64,000 nt of DNA from Ruminococcus sp. GTDB taxonomy: Bacteria; Bacillota; Clostridia; Oscillospirales; Ruminococcaceae. This document shows, in pieces, positions 1-9,673 of the stretch. The DNA lies in assembly GCA_029062165.1 (NCBI GenBank), contig JAIDQQ010000023.1:276468-340467 (forward strand). The letters run 5' to 3'. Below the pieces are notes generated by a model that saw nothing but the letters and a program-made list of their open reading frames with translations, was not told the DNA's origin and ran no database searches. Within the stretch, counting starts at the first letter, position 1; each line of letters opens with the position of its first letter. Both the position numbers and the translations under genes were made by a program.

Positions 1-150
1 TGATTGTACATATTAGGGTCAAAACCTTGTGTCGCCTGTTGCTGTACCTGCTGATTGTACATCATATTAGGGTCAAAACCTTGTACAAGCTGTTGTGGTG
101 CCTGCTGATTGTACATCATATTAGGGTCATAAGCCTGTGCAGGTTGTTCT
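1..150. repeat. In-frame coding tandem repeat (51/54-base units)
   Basis: Units begin at 1, 52 and 106, each opening with tgattgtacat and continuing into attagggtca. Unit lengths are 51 and 54 bases, so the reading frame of the minus-strand zinc-ribbon gene is kept. The repeat encodes the GFDPNMMYNQQ-type tail. It continues past the left edge. Confidence 0.85.
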
Positions 151-227
151 ACAGGTGTTCCGCAGTAACGACAGAATTTTACATTATCTTCAAGAAAGTT
201 ACCGCATGATTTACATTGAATACTCAA
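1..227 (-). CDS. Zinc-ribbon protein with PNMMYNQQ-type repeats (partial)
   Basis: The 3' part of this gene lies outside the window. It reads on the minus strand from a TTG at 225-227 preceded by AGGAGTGG. The N-terminus has two CxxC knuckles (CKSCGNF and CRYCGTP), a treble-clef zinc ribbon of the kind found at the N-terminus of many small Firmicutes proteins. Next comes a low-complexity Gln/Pro/Asn/Met tail with repeats around GFDPNMMYNQQ, encoded by 51- and 54-base tandem DNA repeats. No signal peptide is visible at the N-terminus, so the zinc ribbon should be cytosolic; a later membrane segment cannot be excluded because the rest is missing. A second zinc-ribbon protein starts at 16864. 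Function unknown; the zinc-ribbon call is firm. Confidence 0.8.
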   Translation of the reverse strand, partial: MSIQCKSCGNFLEDNVKFCRYCGTPVEQPAQAYDPNMMYNQQAPQQLVQGFDPNMMYNQQVQQQATQGFDPNMYN

Positions 228-332
228 AAAAACCACTCCTTATTGTTTTTTATATAAATTGTATCATAATTATATAAATTTGTCAATAGCATAGTCTTTA
301 TTTATTATATTTTCTTTATTTGAAAAATATTA

Positions 333-361
333 AAAAGACACCCTTTAAGAGAGTGTCTTTT
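333..361 (-). terminator. Rho-independent terminator after the 59-residue ORF
   Basis: Inverted repeat AAAAGACAC (333-341) and GTGTCTTTT (353-361), with a T-run on the minus strand. It lies directly after the stop codon of the minus-strand ORF at 363. Confidence 0.8.
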
Positions 362-362
362 A

Positions 363-542
363 CTAATTTTCAGGAATTTTAATATCAATTTCCGTCACAG
401 GCGGGGAAATACTGAATGAATCATTTTCGGGTATATTTCCGGCAACAACCGGCATAACTCCGGAATCGTTCCATGATGCTGACGGGAAAAAATATTCATA
501 TTCCTTAGCGAAAGGGTCAGGGACCGGAATTTCTTTATTCAT
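363..542 (-). CDS. Small acidic hypothetical protein (59 aa)
   Basis: I chose the ATG at 540-542 (MNKEIPVPDPF...) because GGGAG sits just upstream; the reading frame runs open to 614 but has no ribosome binding site there. The 59-residue product is Pro/Glu/Asp-rich, with VPDPFAKEYEYFFPSASW near the start, and has no Cys, membrane segment or signal peptide. A good hairpin terminator follows the stop directly, which supports a real transcript. It is divergent from the DUF1292 gene at 678. I recognise no family and assign no function. Confidence 0.5.
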   Translation of the reverse strand: MNKEIPVPDPFAKEYEYFFPSASWNDSGVMPVVAGNIPENDSFSISPPVTEIDIKIPEN

Positions 543-614
543 TTTATCATCTCCCGAAAGTATTATATGTATTTCAGAAAATAATATTAATGGAATATTT
601 TTACATATTTCCAC

Positions 615-643
615 TTGATTTTTTTGTGAAAATATGATAAAAT
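615..643 (+). promoter_or_regulatory. Sigma-A-type promoter of the DUF1292 operon
   Basis: TTGATT (615-620) and TAAAAT (638-643) are separated by 17 bases. A TG dinucleotide sits one base before the -10. The first gene starts 35 bases further on, with AGGAGG at 661-666. Confidence 0.7.
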
Positions 644-677
644 AAGTTATACGGAAAAAAAGGAGGTATTTTTTTCT

Positions 678-1031
678 ATGGTTGATTTTGACGACAATGA
701 AGAGTATTTCAGCAGTGAAGAAGTTCAGGAACTTATGGCGGAAATCGCTGAAGAGTTCGGCACACCGGAAGAAACATCAGAGAATGAATTTATAACCCTT
801 ACCAATGAGGACGGCGGAACGGAAGAATTTTTAGTCCTTGGTATCGTGGAGTATGAGGGAAAATTTTATATTGTACTTCTTCCGACGGTTGAGGATACTG
901 ACCATAATGTTATTCTGGAACTCGTTCCCGACGAGGAAAACAATTGCAGTACGTTCGCACCGGTACCGGAAGATATTATGCAGAACGTATTCAATAAATT
1001 TATCGCTGAATACGGCGGAAACAAGAAATAA
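678..1031 (+). CDS. DUF1292 (YrzB-like) protein, copy 1
   Basis: This 117-residue, strongly acidic cytosolic protein has the DUF1292 core: a stretch on the pattern ITLTNEDGGTEEFLVLGIVE, then YIVLLP, then VILELVPD. A roughly 35-residue Glu-rich segment precedes it. The family is widespread in Firmicutes, usually as one copy near translation or alanyl-tRNA synthetase genes, and has no settled function. It is the first gene of an operon with a second DUF1292 gene 16 bases downstream. AGGAGG with a U-rich spacer precedes the ATG. Confidence 0.85.
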   Translation: MVDFDDNEEYFSSEEVQELMAEIAEEFGTPEETSENEFITLTNEDGGTEEFLVLGIVEYEGKFYIVLLPTVEDTDHNVILELVPDEENNCSTFAPVPEDIMQNVFNKFIAEYGGNKK

Positions 1032-1047
1032 ACAGGAGGTTTTTATT

Positions 1048-1347
1048 ATGAGCGATTTTATCGGAAATGAAGATTTTGAAGAGGAAGACGAAAGTTATAT
1101 AACCCTCACCGATGACGACGGAAATGAAGTATCTTTCGAGGTTATAGGCGAAGTTGAATATCAGGAACGTTATTTTGCGGTACTTCTTCCTTTCGACGAG
1201 GACGACGACGGTGTTGTTATTCTTGAAATTATGCCCTCCGACGACGAAACAGGTGAATTTCTTTCCATTGACGACGATAATCTTTTACAGGCTGTCTTTG
1301 AAAAATTCAAGAGCGAGTATACCGGAGAAGATTATAATTTTGAGTGA
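1048..1347 (+). CDS. DUF1292 (YrzB-like) protein, copy 2
   Basis: The ATG at 1048 is chosen because ACAGGAGG lies at 1033-1039; an upstream in-frame opening overlaps the previous gene and has no binding site. The 99-residue product repeats the DUF1292 core (ITLTDDDGNEVSFEVIGEVE, YFAVLLP, VVILEIMP) with a Glu/Asp-rich start. It is clearly a paralogue of the preceding gene, with the same order of conserved strands, but diverged in the flanks. Tandem DUF1292 genes suggest a duplicated pair that may pair or act on different partners. Function unknown. Confidence 0.85.
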   Translation: MSDFIGNEDFEEEDESYITLTDDDGNEVSFEVIGEVEYQERYFAVLLPFDEDDDGVVILEIMPSDDETGEFLSIDDDNLLQAVFEKFKSEYTGEDYNFE

Positions 1348-1357
1348 GGTGTGAGTT

Positions 1358-2056
1358 TTGAGGATTATTTTCTGCAATATTGCCTACATGAAAAATTATA
1401 AGGGTAGTGAAAACGATGTTCCGGAAAGTGGCGGAAGCTATGTCAGCGAACACGCCGACGGTGGCGAAAGGTGGAATTTCCTTGAAGATAACGGTAAATG
1501 TTACGGCTATTTCATGCACGACGGTGAAATCCATATTGAAAGAATAGACAACACAACTCCTGACGGCAATATAGTTGTAGTATGGGTTGCAAAACCAAAG
1601 GGAAAAAATCCTGTTATAGTCGGCTGGTATCAGCACGCAAAAGTTTATCGGAAAATGCAGACGAGGTGCGGAAACTGGGAATACAATGTTGAAGCAGATG
1701 CTGAAAACTGTCATCTTTTACCCGAAAATGAACGTAATTTTCCGATACCGAGAGCCAGTAAAGAGGGTGCGGGGAAAGGTATGGGACGGTCTTCTATATG
1801 GTATGCCGATTCCGATTACGCTAAAAACAAGTTTGTACCGGAAGTTATTGAATATATAACTGAAAAACTTTTCCGTGAATACTGTCGTACAAATCAGACA
1901 GAAAAAGCGGTTGAAACAGGACAGGCACTTGAAAAATGCGAGAATTTCAGTAAATTGCCGTCCGGCGAAAAAAAGGTATTTTATAACATCATGCTGACGG
2001 CTTGCGAGGCATTGAACCTCACAGACTTAGCAGACTATTACAGAAACAAGATATAA
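1358..2056 (+). CDS. Uncharacterised protein (232 aa) with helical C-terminus
   Basis: The start is TTG at 1358, with GAGGTG at 1346-1351. The protein opens with MRIIFCNIAYMKNYKG, followed by a Gly/Ser/acidic stretch (GGSYV, GGERWNF), then strand-rich sequence with CYGYF, IHIERI and VVVWVAKP...VGWYQHAKVYR. Residues 165-232 look helical and TPR-like. The beginning and the VGWYQHAKVYR element look like conserved family signatures, but I cannot name the family with confidence. It follows the DUF1292 pair by 10 bases, so it is very probably co-transcribed. A hairpin terminator follows the stop. Confidence 0.65.
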   Translation: MRIIFCNIAYMKNYKGSENDVPESGGSYVSEHADGGERWNFLEDNGKCYGYFMHDGEIHIERIDNTTPDGNIVVVWVAKPKGKNPVIVGWYQHAKVYRKMQTRCGNWEYNVEADAENCHLLPENERNFPIPRASKEGAGKGMGRSSIWYADSDYAKNKFVPEVIEYITEKLFREYCRTNQTEKAVETGQALEKCENFSKLPSGEKKVFYNIMLTACEALNLTDLADYYRNKI

Positions 2057-2060
2057 TATA

Positions 2061-2100
2061 AAAAAATCCCCTGTCGGTCAGCACAACAGGGGATTTATAT
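2061..2100. terminator. Bidirectional terminator between the 1358 gene and gdhA
   Basis: Arms AAATCCCCTGT (2064-2074) and ACAGGGGATTT (2086-2096). The T-run is stronger on the minus strand, which serves gdhA; the plus strand has a weaker TTTATATATTT tail. Confidence 0.8.
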
Positions 2101-2138
2101 ATTTAATTTATTCCTGATAAGTCACGATTAGTTTTTAA

Positions 2139-3568
<1,430 letters not shown>

Positions 3569-3653
3569 TAGTATTTTGTAAAAAAGTTCCTGTACTGAAT
3601 ACGATTTGTTAAAAATTAACAGTTTTTTCACATAATCAGTATGGGATATTCAA

Positions 3654-4910
3654 TTATTTTCCGAATTTATTGAGATATTCGCTGGCAAGATAAAGTGAAC
3701 CGCATACAACAACTAAGCCGTCATTTAATAATGCGTACTCCTCAGCCTTTGCGACAGCGTCACCGAGTGAGTGATAAACTCCCGTATGAGTACCGAACTT
3801 TCGGGATATTTCAGCGAGTTTTTCCGCCGGTACTGCATTAGGTGCGAAGCCGTCGACAGTAAACACGACTTTTGAACAGCGTGCAATATCAAGTACACAT
3901 TCCGGATAGTTCTTTGAGTCCACCATACCCATAACTGAATAAATGGGTTTATTCATAATACCAATAGCCCAATATAACTGATAAGTTCCCTCCGGATTGT
4001 GTCCGCCGTCGACTATGACCGGTGGTTTGCCGTCAATATACTGTATACGAGCCTTTACCTGTGTATTTTCTACCGATTTTTTAATATTATCGTCGGAAAT
4101 TTCAAAGTCTTTTTTCCGGAGATATTCGCACGCCTCGATAGCGGTCAGGGCGTTCATAGGTTGGTGAAATCCTAACATTGACGTTTTATACTGTCTGTTT
4201 CTGTAAGTAAATGTGCCGTCTGTCTGAATGCCACGATATTTAACATTATCGTTATCCGGCGTTATAAATTCAGCATTTTTTTCACCGGCTATTTTTTCCA
4301 TAAGATATTTTATATTGCGTTTATTGTCAATGGAAAGTACAACCGCAGAATTTTCCTTTATTATACCGGCTTTCTGATGTGCTATTTTTTCGACTGTATC
4401 GCCTAAAATGTCTGTATGGTCAAGGGATATTGAAGTTATCACCGACAGCAGAGGGGACGGAATAATGTTTGTACAGTCGAGAAGTCCGCCGATACCGCAT
4501 TCCAGAACGACTATATCGCAATTTTCACGGACGTACCACAGAAAAGCGATAGCCATAGTAATTTCAAACTGTGAGTAGGGTTTATCGTCAATTCTTTTCC
4601 TGATAAGACTACATATTCTGCATAGTGAATCGTCATCTATTTCCGTACCGTTTATGCGGATTCTGTCATTATACCGGAGTATATACGGCGACGTAAATTG
4701 TCCGGTCTTATATCCGGAATATATCAAGGCATTTGAAATATATTCTACTGTAGAACCTTTTCCGTTAGTACCGGCAACGTGTACGAATTTAAGTTTTTTT
4801 TCCGGATTGCCGATAAGTTTCATTAAATTTTCAGCTCTTGACAGGTCTGTAATTTTTCCGCCTGATTTACTATAGGAATTTATAAATTCCGTACATTCAT
4901 TAATATTCAT
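3654..4910 (-). CDS. folC: Folylpolyglutamate/dihydrofolate synthase
   Basis: A Mur-ligase-fold, ATP-dependent enzyme that adds glutamate to folates; bacterial versions often also make dihydrofolate from dihydropteroate. The P-loop is HVAGTNGKGST, followed by the family signature GQFTSPYILRYNDRIRING. Further on are the Mur-type elements LECGIGGLLDCTN, SLDHTDILG and DGGHNPEG. The ATG at 4908-4910 gives 418 residues and a typical N-terminus; a GTG at 4925 is in frame but lacks a binding site. The start overlaps the end of the Dabb gene by 11 bases, so translation is probably coupled. valS followed by folC is a common Firmicutes arrangement. Confidence 0.92.
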   Translation of the reverse strand: MNINECTEFINSYSKSGGKITDLSRAENLMKLIGNPEKKLKFVHVAGTNGKGSTVEYISNALIYSGYKTGQFTSPYILRYNDRIRINGTEIDDDSLCRICSLIRKRIDDKPYSQFEITMAIAFLWYVRENCDIVVLECGIGGLLDCTNIIPSPLLSVITSISLDHTDILGDTVEKIAHQKAGIIKENSAVVLSIDNKRNIKYLMEKIAGEKNAEFITPDNDNVKYRGIQTDGTFTYRNRQYKTSMLGFHQPMNALTAIEACEYLRKKDFEISDDNIKKSVENTQVKARIQYIDGKPPVIVDGGHNPEGTYQLYWAIGIMNKPIYSVMGMVDSKNYPECVLDIARCSKVVFTVDGFAPNAVPAEKLAEISRKFGTHTGVYHSLGDAVAKAEEYALLNDGLVVVCGSLYLASEYLNKFGK

Positions 4911-5199
4911 AGTCGATACAAGCACGGTCTGTCTTTATAGTACCGATAAATTTTCCGAATGCAACGTGTGCAGGGTGTACCTGATAAGCGTTAAGGTCTT
5001 CTATTGTGTCGAAGTCGCAGAGCAGGGAAATTGTATAGTTTGACTGGTCTGCATCTTTAGAGTTGATAACTACTTCACCCTTTTTGAGTTCCTTTACGTT
5101 TGCGATAACGTCATTGAAACGCTCCTTAGCCTCTAAAGCGTTTTCATAAACTGTTTTGTCAGTTTCTTTTAATCTGAACATTACAATATGTTTAATCAT
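4900..5199 (-). CDS. Dabb-family (stress-responsive alpha/beta barrel) protein
   Basis: The 99-residue protein opens with MIKHIVMFRLKE and has HPAHVAFGKFI near the end, both typical of the Dabb dimeric ferredoxin-like barrel family. Members include stress-induced plant proteins, polyketide cyclases and many bacterial proteins of unknown substrate. AAGGAG precedes the ATG. It lies between a GNAT gene and folC in the valS operon, with an 11-base overlap into folC. The family call is good; the reaction, if any, cannot be inferred. Confidence 0.85.
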   Translation of the reverse strand: MIKHIVMFRLKETDKTVYENALEAKERFNDVIANVKELKKGEVVINSKDADQSNYTISLLCDFDTIEDLNAYQVHPAHVAFGKFIGTIKTDRACIDYEY

Positions 5200-5212
5200 A
5201 ATAAAAATCTCC

Positions 5213-5740
5213 TTATTTTAGAATCATTCTGTACTTTTTACATCTGAAAGTACGGCTGTTATCGAATTTGGAATATTCGGAATATCCCTCGAAAACAAGA
5301 CCGCATTTTTCTATAACTCTTCCGGAAGCTATATTTTCAACGGCGTGTTCCGATACAAATTCATGGGCATTATGTTCGGAACAGGCGTATTCAATCATAC
5401 GTTTTGAAGCCTCTGTTGCGTAACCGTATCCCCAGCAGTCGAATCGCAGATTATAGCCGAAACTCCATACATTTTCGTCAGTTCTTAACCGTATGCCACC
5501 CGAACCGATAAGCATATTATCCGATTTCCGTACAAATCCCCATGTATACTCATTTTCGAGACTTTCAAGAGAATTTAACCATTCTCTCGTTACTTCGGTA
5601 TTTTCGTGACACGGATAAATCATATATTCCGCAACTCGTTTATCACCAGTCCATGCGAATACGGCTTGTGTATCGTCAACAGTGAGCGGTCTTAAAATCA
5701 GACGTTCCGTTTCGATAACCGGAATTATAAAAATACTCAT
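5213..5740 (-). CDS. GNAT N-acetyltransferase, RimJ/RimL type
   Basis: A 175-residue acetyl-CoA-dependent acyltransferase. The N-terminal ETERLILRPLTVDD, central WGFVRKSDNMLIGSGGI and the CoA-binding part (RFDCWGYGYATEASKRMIEYA), then NIASGRVIEKCGLVFEG, match the RimJ/RimL subgroup. Substrates in this group include ribosomal protein N-termini, antibiotics and small amines; none can be chosen here. I prefer the ATG at 5740 (AGGTGAT upstream) over an in-frame GTG at 5749, which would give a GTGA overlap with the preceding gene. It is the third gene of the valS operon. Confidence 0.88.
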   Translation of the reverse strand: MSIFIIPVIETERLILRPLTVDDTQAVFAWTGDKRVAEYMIYPCHENTEVTREWLNSLESLENEYTWGFVRKSDNMLIGSGGIRLRTDENVWSFGYNLRFDCWGYGYATEASKRMIEYACSEHNAHEFVSEHAVENIASGRVIEKCGLVFEGYSEYSKFDNSRTFRCKKYRMILK

Positions 5741-5745
5741 AAATA

Positions 5746-6099
5746 TCACCTGTCTATAATATTATAACTTTCGTCAATTATGTTGCATAATATTTTAAAG
5801 TCAAGATTTCCGTCAAGTATTATCGAAATCCATAGTTTTTTATTCATATGGTACGCCGGAAATGCTTTTCCCTCCGTAATAAGACACTCTCTTGTAAGCG
5901 GTTGGCATTTCAGATTTATTATATCCGTAAAGCCTTTCGCACTGGGAATTAATACAGATTTTTTAACATTCATAACCAAAGCATACCATTTTTTATTTTT
6001 CCGATTTCTTAAAACAAATGCGTCCGGAGTTTTCAGCCACAGATATTCGGGGTCTGTGGCGTACTTCTCCCTGACGTATGATATTATTTTATCACGCAC
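5746..6099 (-). CDS. MmcQ/YjbR-like protein
   Basis: The 117-residue protein belongs to the MmcQ/YjbR family, a small alpha/beta fold resembling the double-wing DNA-binding domain: YVREKYATDPEYLWLKTPDAFVLR, WYALVM, ILNLK-like INLKCQP and AYHMNKKLWISI. These are called DNA-binding by fold only. The start is GTG at 6097-6099, sharing one base with the valS stop (TAGTG), so translation is coupled to valS. No catalytic motif is visible. Confidence 0.85.
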   Translation of the reverse strand: MRDKIISYVREKYATDPEYLWLKTPDAFVLRNRKNKKWYALVMNVKKSVLIPSAKGFTDIINLKCQPLTRECLITEGKAFPAYHMNKKLWISIILDGNLDFKILCNIIDESYNIIDR

Positions 6100-8720
6100 T
6101 ACTTACGGAAAGCCTCTATAGACTGGTTTATTTTAGCCATTTTTTCTACAGCCTTAGCGAGTTTGGCTTTTTCGGCTTCTATGAGTTTTTCCGGAGCTTT
6201 TGAAATGAATCCCTGATTATTGAGTTTTCCGCTTAAGAAATCAATATCTTTCTGTACTTTTGCCTGTTCTTTTTCGAGACGTGCTATTTCCTTATCCTTG
6301 TCAACAAGTTCGTCCATAGGGATAAATATTCTTGCGGAATCTGTTACGGCATTAGCGGAATCCGGAATATCAAATTTTTCGCCGGTCTCGACTGTCGAGG
6401 CAGATGCAAGTTTTTCAAAGAACAACGCACACGATTTAAATAACTCCGGTTCAGCGGTCTCTATGAAAAGTTTAGCTTTTACCGATGGCGGTACATTCAT
6501 TTCACTTCTTGTATTTCTTACTGCCTTGATAGCGGAAATTATTTTTTCAAATGATTTTTCTTCCGCTGAATAGTCAATGGATTCGTCGTAAATCGGATAA
6601 TTTTCAAGGATAATCATTGACTTCTCATTTGTGAGTACCTGCCATATTTCTTCCGTTATGAACGGCATGAATGGGTGTAACAATTTCAGCATACCTTGCA
6701 TAGCCCATACAAGTACAGACTGTGCTTTTGCCATAGTCTCGCCACCAGCCTGTATGCGTGGTTTAGTGAGTTCAATATACCAGTCGCAGAAAACGTCCCA
6801 TATGAAGTCATATAGTTTCTGTGAGGCTACACCTAATTCAAATTTATCGAGATTTTCATTTACTTCTTTTGCGAGATTGTTGAATTTATTTATCAACCAT
6901 TTGTCTTCTGTTTCGAGTTCGTCGGGAAGTCCAGTAAATTCAAAATCTTCCGGAAGATTCATCATTATAAAACGTGAAGCGTTCCATAATTTATTTGCGA
7001 AGTTTCGGGCGGATTTTACTTTTTCGTCGATATAACGCATATCGTTTCCAGGGGAATTTCCGGTAGCAAGCATAAAGCGGAGGGCGTCTGCACCATATTC
7101 ATTAATGACTTCTAATGGGTCAATGCCGTTGCCGAGCGATTTGGACATTTTACGTCCTTGCGAATCCCTTACAAGTCCGTGTATCAGAACAGTATCAAAC
7201 GGTACTTTTCCCATATTTTCGAGACCGCTGAACATCATTCTGATAACCCAGAAGAATATTATATCATAACCGGTTACGAGGGTGTTTGTCGGATAGAAGT
7301 ATTCAAGGTCTTTCGTATTTTCAGGGAATCCGAGTGTAGAAAATGGCCATAATGCTGAACTAAACCATGTATCGAGTGTATCAGGGTCTTGACGCATTGG
7401 CTTGTTACACTTCGGACAGTTACATGAATCCTCTTTTGTGACTACCATTTCACCGCACTCGTCGCAGTAGAACGCCGGTATCTGATGTCCCCACCATATC
7501 TGACGTGATATACACCAGTCACGGATATTTTCAAGCCAATGGAAATATATTTTATCAAATCTTTCCGGTACAAATTTTGTATCACCGTTCTTTACAGCGT
7601 CGATAGCCGGTTGTGCAAGAGGTTTCATCTTTACAAACCATTGTGTAGAAACTTTCGGTTCTACGGTAGTTCCGCAACGGTAACACGTTCCGACGTTATG
7701 GCTGTAATCTTCTATTTCTACTAATGCCCCCTCTTTTTCGAGGTCTGCAACGATAGCTTTTCTTGCTTCGTATCTGTCCATACCTGCATATGCCGGATAG
7801 TCTGCCGTAATAGTAGCGTCGTCGTTCATTACGTTTATGACCGGTAAATTATGTCTGAGACCTACTTCAAAATCGTTCGGGTCATGAGCAGGTGTTATTT
7901 TTACTACACCTGTACCGAAATCCATTTCAACGTAATCATCTGCAACTATCGGTATTTCCCTATGAACGATAGGCAGAATTACTGTTTTTCCTACAAGATT
8001 TTTATATCTATCGTCAGCCGGATTTACTGCAACTGCAGTATCGCCTAAAAGAGTTTCCGGACGTGTTGTAGCTAATTCGAGATAATCTTCTGTATCCTTT
8101 ATCTTGTATCGTAAATGCCAGAAATGTCCAGCCTGCTCCTCGAAAGTTACTTCCGCATCTGAAAGCGACGTCATACATTTAGGACACCAGTTAATAATTC
8201 TCTCACCACGGTATATAAGACCTTTATTATAATACTTGACAAAAACTTCCTTTACGGCTTTTGAACAACCCTCGTCCATTGTGAAACGTTCCCTTGACCA
8301 GTCGCAAGATGAGCCGAGTTTCTTTAACTGTTCCACGATACGTCCGCCGTATTGTTCTTTCCATTTCCAAGCACGTTCCATGAAGCCATCTCGTCCGAGG
8401 TCTTCTTTTGTAACGCCCTCTTTACGCATAGCCTCAACGATTTTTGCTTCCGTAGCAATGGCGGCGTGGTCAGTACCTGGTAGCCATAATGCAGAATATC
8501 CCGACATTCTCTTCCAGCGGATAAGTATATCCTGTAAAGTTTCGTCAAGAGCGTGTCCCATATGAAGCTGACCGGTAATGTTCGGCGGTGGAATTACTAT
8601 CGTATACGGAATTTTTTTCGGGTCGACTTCCGCACGGAAACAACCCTTTTCGTACCATGCCTTATAGATTCTGTCTTCAAAATCTTTCGGACTGTACGCT
8701 TTTGCAAGTTCTTTTGACAT
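6099..8720 (-). CDS. valS: Valyl-tRNA synthetase
   Basis: A class Ia synthetase that charges tRNA-Val, with an editing domain for mischarged threonine. The start is ATG at 8718-8720 behind AAAGGAG, giving 873 residues; the reading frame is open further upstream only because it crosses the T-box leader. The HIGH motif appears as [15 protein letters not shown] and the KMSKS motif as [11 protein letters not shown]. The [14 protein letters not shown] block and Cys-rich zinc elements (CYRCGTT; CDECGE...CPKC) fit the family. The last 70 residues form the tRNA-binding coiled coil. It heads an operon of five genes ending with folC and is controlled by the T-box upstream. Confidence 0.97.
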   Translation of the reverse strand: MSKELAKAYSPKDFEDRIYKAWYEKGCFRAEVDPKKIPYTIVIPPPNITGQLHMGHALDETLQDILIRWKRMSGYSALWLPGTDHAAIATEAKIVEAMRKEGVTKEDLGRDGFMERAWKWKEQYGGRIVEQLKKLGSSCDWSRERFTMDEGCSKAVKEVFVKYYNKGLIYRGERIINWCPKCMTSLSDAEVTFEEQAGHFWHLRYKIKDTEDYLELATTRPETLLGDTAVAVNPADDRYKNLVGKTVILPIVHREIPIVADDYVEMDFGTGVVKITPAHDPNDFEVGLRHNLPVINVMNDDATITADYPAYAGMDRYEARKAIVADLEKEGALVEIEDYSHNVGTCYRCGTTVEPKVSTQWFVKMKPLAQPAIDAVKNGDTKFVPERFDKIYFHWLENIRDWCISRQIWWGHQIPAFYCDECGEMVVTKEDSCNCPKCNKPMRQDPDTLDTWFSSALWPFSTLGFPENTKDLEYFYPTNTLVTGYDIIFFWVIRMMFSGLENMGKVPFDTVLIHGLVRDSQGRKMSKSLGNGIDPLEVINEYGADALRFMLATGNSPGNDMRYIDEKVKSARNFANKLWNASRFIMMNLPEDFEFTGLPDELETEDKWLINKFNNLAKEVNENLDKFELGVASQKLYDFIWDVFCDWYIELTKPRIQAGGETMAKAQSVLVWAMQGMLKLLHPFMPFITEEIWQVLTNEKSMIILENYPIYDESIDYSAEEKSFEKIISAIKAVRNTRSEMNVPPSVKAKLFIETAEPELFKSCALFFEKLASASTVETGEKFDIPDSANAVTDSARIFIPMDELVDKDKEIARLEKEQAKVQKDIDFLSGKLNNQGFISKAPEKLIEAEKAKLAKAVEKMAKINQSIEAFRK

Positions 8721-8760
8721 TTTTTTAACTCCTTTTTTTGAAATATTTCCGGTAATAACA

Positions 8761-8790
8761 GAAAATCCCCGAACCTGTAACGGTTCAGGG
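8761..8790 (-). terminator. Conditional terminator of the valS T-box
   Basis: Nine-pair stem (8782-8790 with 8767-8775) including one G-U pair, then a short T-tract on the minus strand. It sits just after the T-box sequence and 40 bases before the valS start. Confidence 0.8.
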
Positions 8791-9023
8791 CGAATAGTTT
8801 CTATCCGTGTTACCACCTGATTTTCAGAAAATATAAATTTTCTGCACTCTGTCTCCCTGTAACGTGGGAAAATTACGCCGACGCTTACTGAATAGAAATC
8901 CGTTCACCGCCGGAGCTCAGGAATTACTTCAATATAATACTTCATACTGTTTCGCACCTTACAACAGTTCTCTGCACAAATCCGTATCATATCTACTTGT
9001 TTCCGTCATAGCTTTTGAGATAT
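8762..9023 (-). promoter_or_regulatory. T-box riboswitch (valine) upstream of valS
   Basis: The leader of about 300 bases carries the T-box sequence CAGGTGGTAACACGGATAG on the minus strand at 8801-8819, close to the consensus that pairs with the uncharged tRNA end. It is followed by a terminator hairpin, CCCTGAACC (8782-8790) with GGTTCGGGG (8767-8775), and ATTTTC. Farther upstream, GAAGUAAUUCC at 8920-8930 contains GUA at 8925-8927, a valine codon followed by a purine as expected for a specifier. Uncharged tRNA-Val should stabilise the antiterminator and switch on valS-folC. The specifier assignment is an inference; the T-box call is firm. Confidence 0.88.
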
Positions 9024-9029
9024 AAGTAA

Positions 9030-9058
9030 ATGATAACATATACGGCGTATTTTGTCAA
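9030..9058 (-). promoter_or_regulatory. Promoter of the valS operon
   Basis: A consensus TTGACA (9053-9058) and TATCAT (9030-9035) on the minus strand with a 17-base spacer. It places the RNA start near 9023, at the 5' end of the T-box leader. Confidence 0.8.
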
Positions 9059-9079
9059 CAGGTTTAAGGGAAAATTTTT

Positions 9080-9634
9080 TCAATCAAATGTTAAAAGTTT
9101 GTCTCTGTAGTATTCGTATTGTTTTTTTCTTAATTCAATTTCTTTATATAATGATTTTATAAGTTCCTCGTTTTTTTCGGAATAATTGTCAAGTATACGT
9201 ACTATTTCTTTTTGAATTTCCAATGGTGGAGCAGGTATTTTAACTTTATTTAAAATTTTTTGTGTAAGGCTTGGAACACCACCAGCATTATTATACTTTT
9301 CAAGATGTTCTTTGGACAAACAGTAATAAACATATTTTGGAATGGCTTTATTATTATCAATATCAGTATAAAAAATAGTATCGACATTCCAGAACGGTGT
9401 ATCAACATAATAGAGTTTATCAACAGAACCTTTTCGGGGTATGAGAACAGACGGCTTATCAAAAACGAACCTATCAATATAAGCTATTATGCCACCTGAA
9501 CCATAAACCGGAATATCACCATTACCGAATTTTTTATAATCACTGCCGTTTTTTATTGTCAGAATTTCTTGTAATTCTTTATACTCCACACCGTCGGGAC
9601 AAAGTTCATTTATAAGTTTCTGTAGTTCAGACAT
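9080..9634 (-). CDS. Orphan half-size type I restriction specificity subunit (HsdS-like)
   Basis: The 184-residue product is one HsdS half: a target recognition domain (about 15-130; GDIPVYGSGGIIAYIDRF, VLIPRKGSVDKLYYVDTPFWNVDTIFY) followed by one conserved helical arm (IPAPPLEIQKEIVRILDNYSEKN... to YEYYRDKLLTFD). Full HsdS proteins are about 400 residues with two such halves. The N-terminus (MSELQKLINELCPDGVEYKELQEI) and C-terminus both look natural, so this is a complete half-gene rather than an obvious fragment. No hsdM or hsdR lies in the window. It has its own strong promoter and an AAGAAGGTG binding site. It could dimerise with a methylase encoded elsewhere or be a recombination donor. 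Confidence 0.85.
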   Translation of the reverse strand: MSELQKLINELCPDGVEYKELQEILTIKNGSDYKKFGNGDIPVYGSGGIIAYIDRFVFDKPSVLIPRKGSVDKLYYVDTPFWNVDTIFYTDIDNNKAIPKYVYYCLSKEHLEKYNNAGGVPSLTQKILNKVKIPAPPLEIQKEIVRILDNYSEKNEELIKSLYKEIELRKKQYEYYRDKLLTFD

Positions 9635-9673
9635 ATTTTACACCTTCTTTTGTGTGTAGATTTCAATAAAAAT

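Noticed and set aside
1-150. Possible CRISPR-like direct repeats
   Set aside because: Units are adjacent without spacers, keep a reading frame and encode PNMMYNQQ-type peptides.
27-209. 60-residue plus-strand ORF at the left edge
   Set aside because: It is antisense to the zinc-ribbon gene and its apparent repeats come from the coding tandem repeat; no ribosome binding site.
3607-3630. TGTTAA/TTAACA hairpin after folC as a terminator
   Set aside because: Six AT pairs, and the T-run is on the plus strand, wrong for the minus-strand operon.
8721-8816. N-terminal extension of valS
   Set aside because: The frame is open only because it crosses the T-box terminator and leader; the ATG at 8720 has AAAGGAG and the normal N-terminus.
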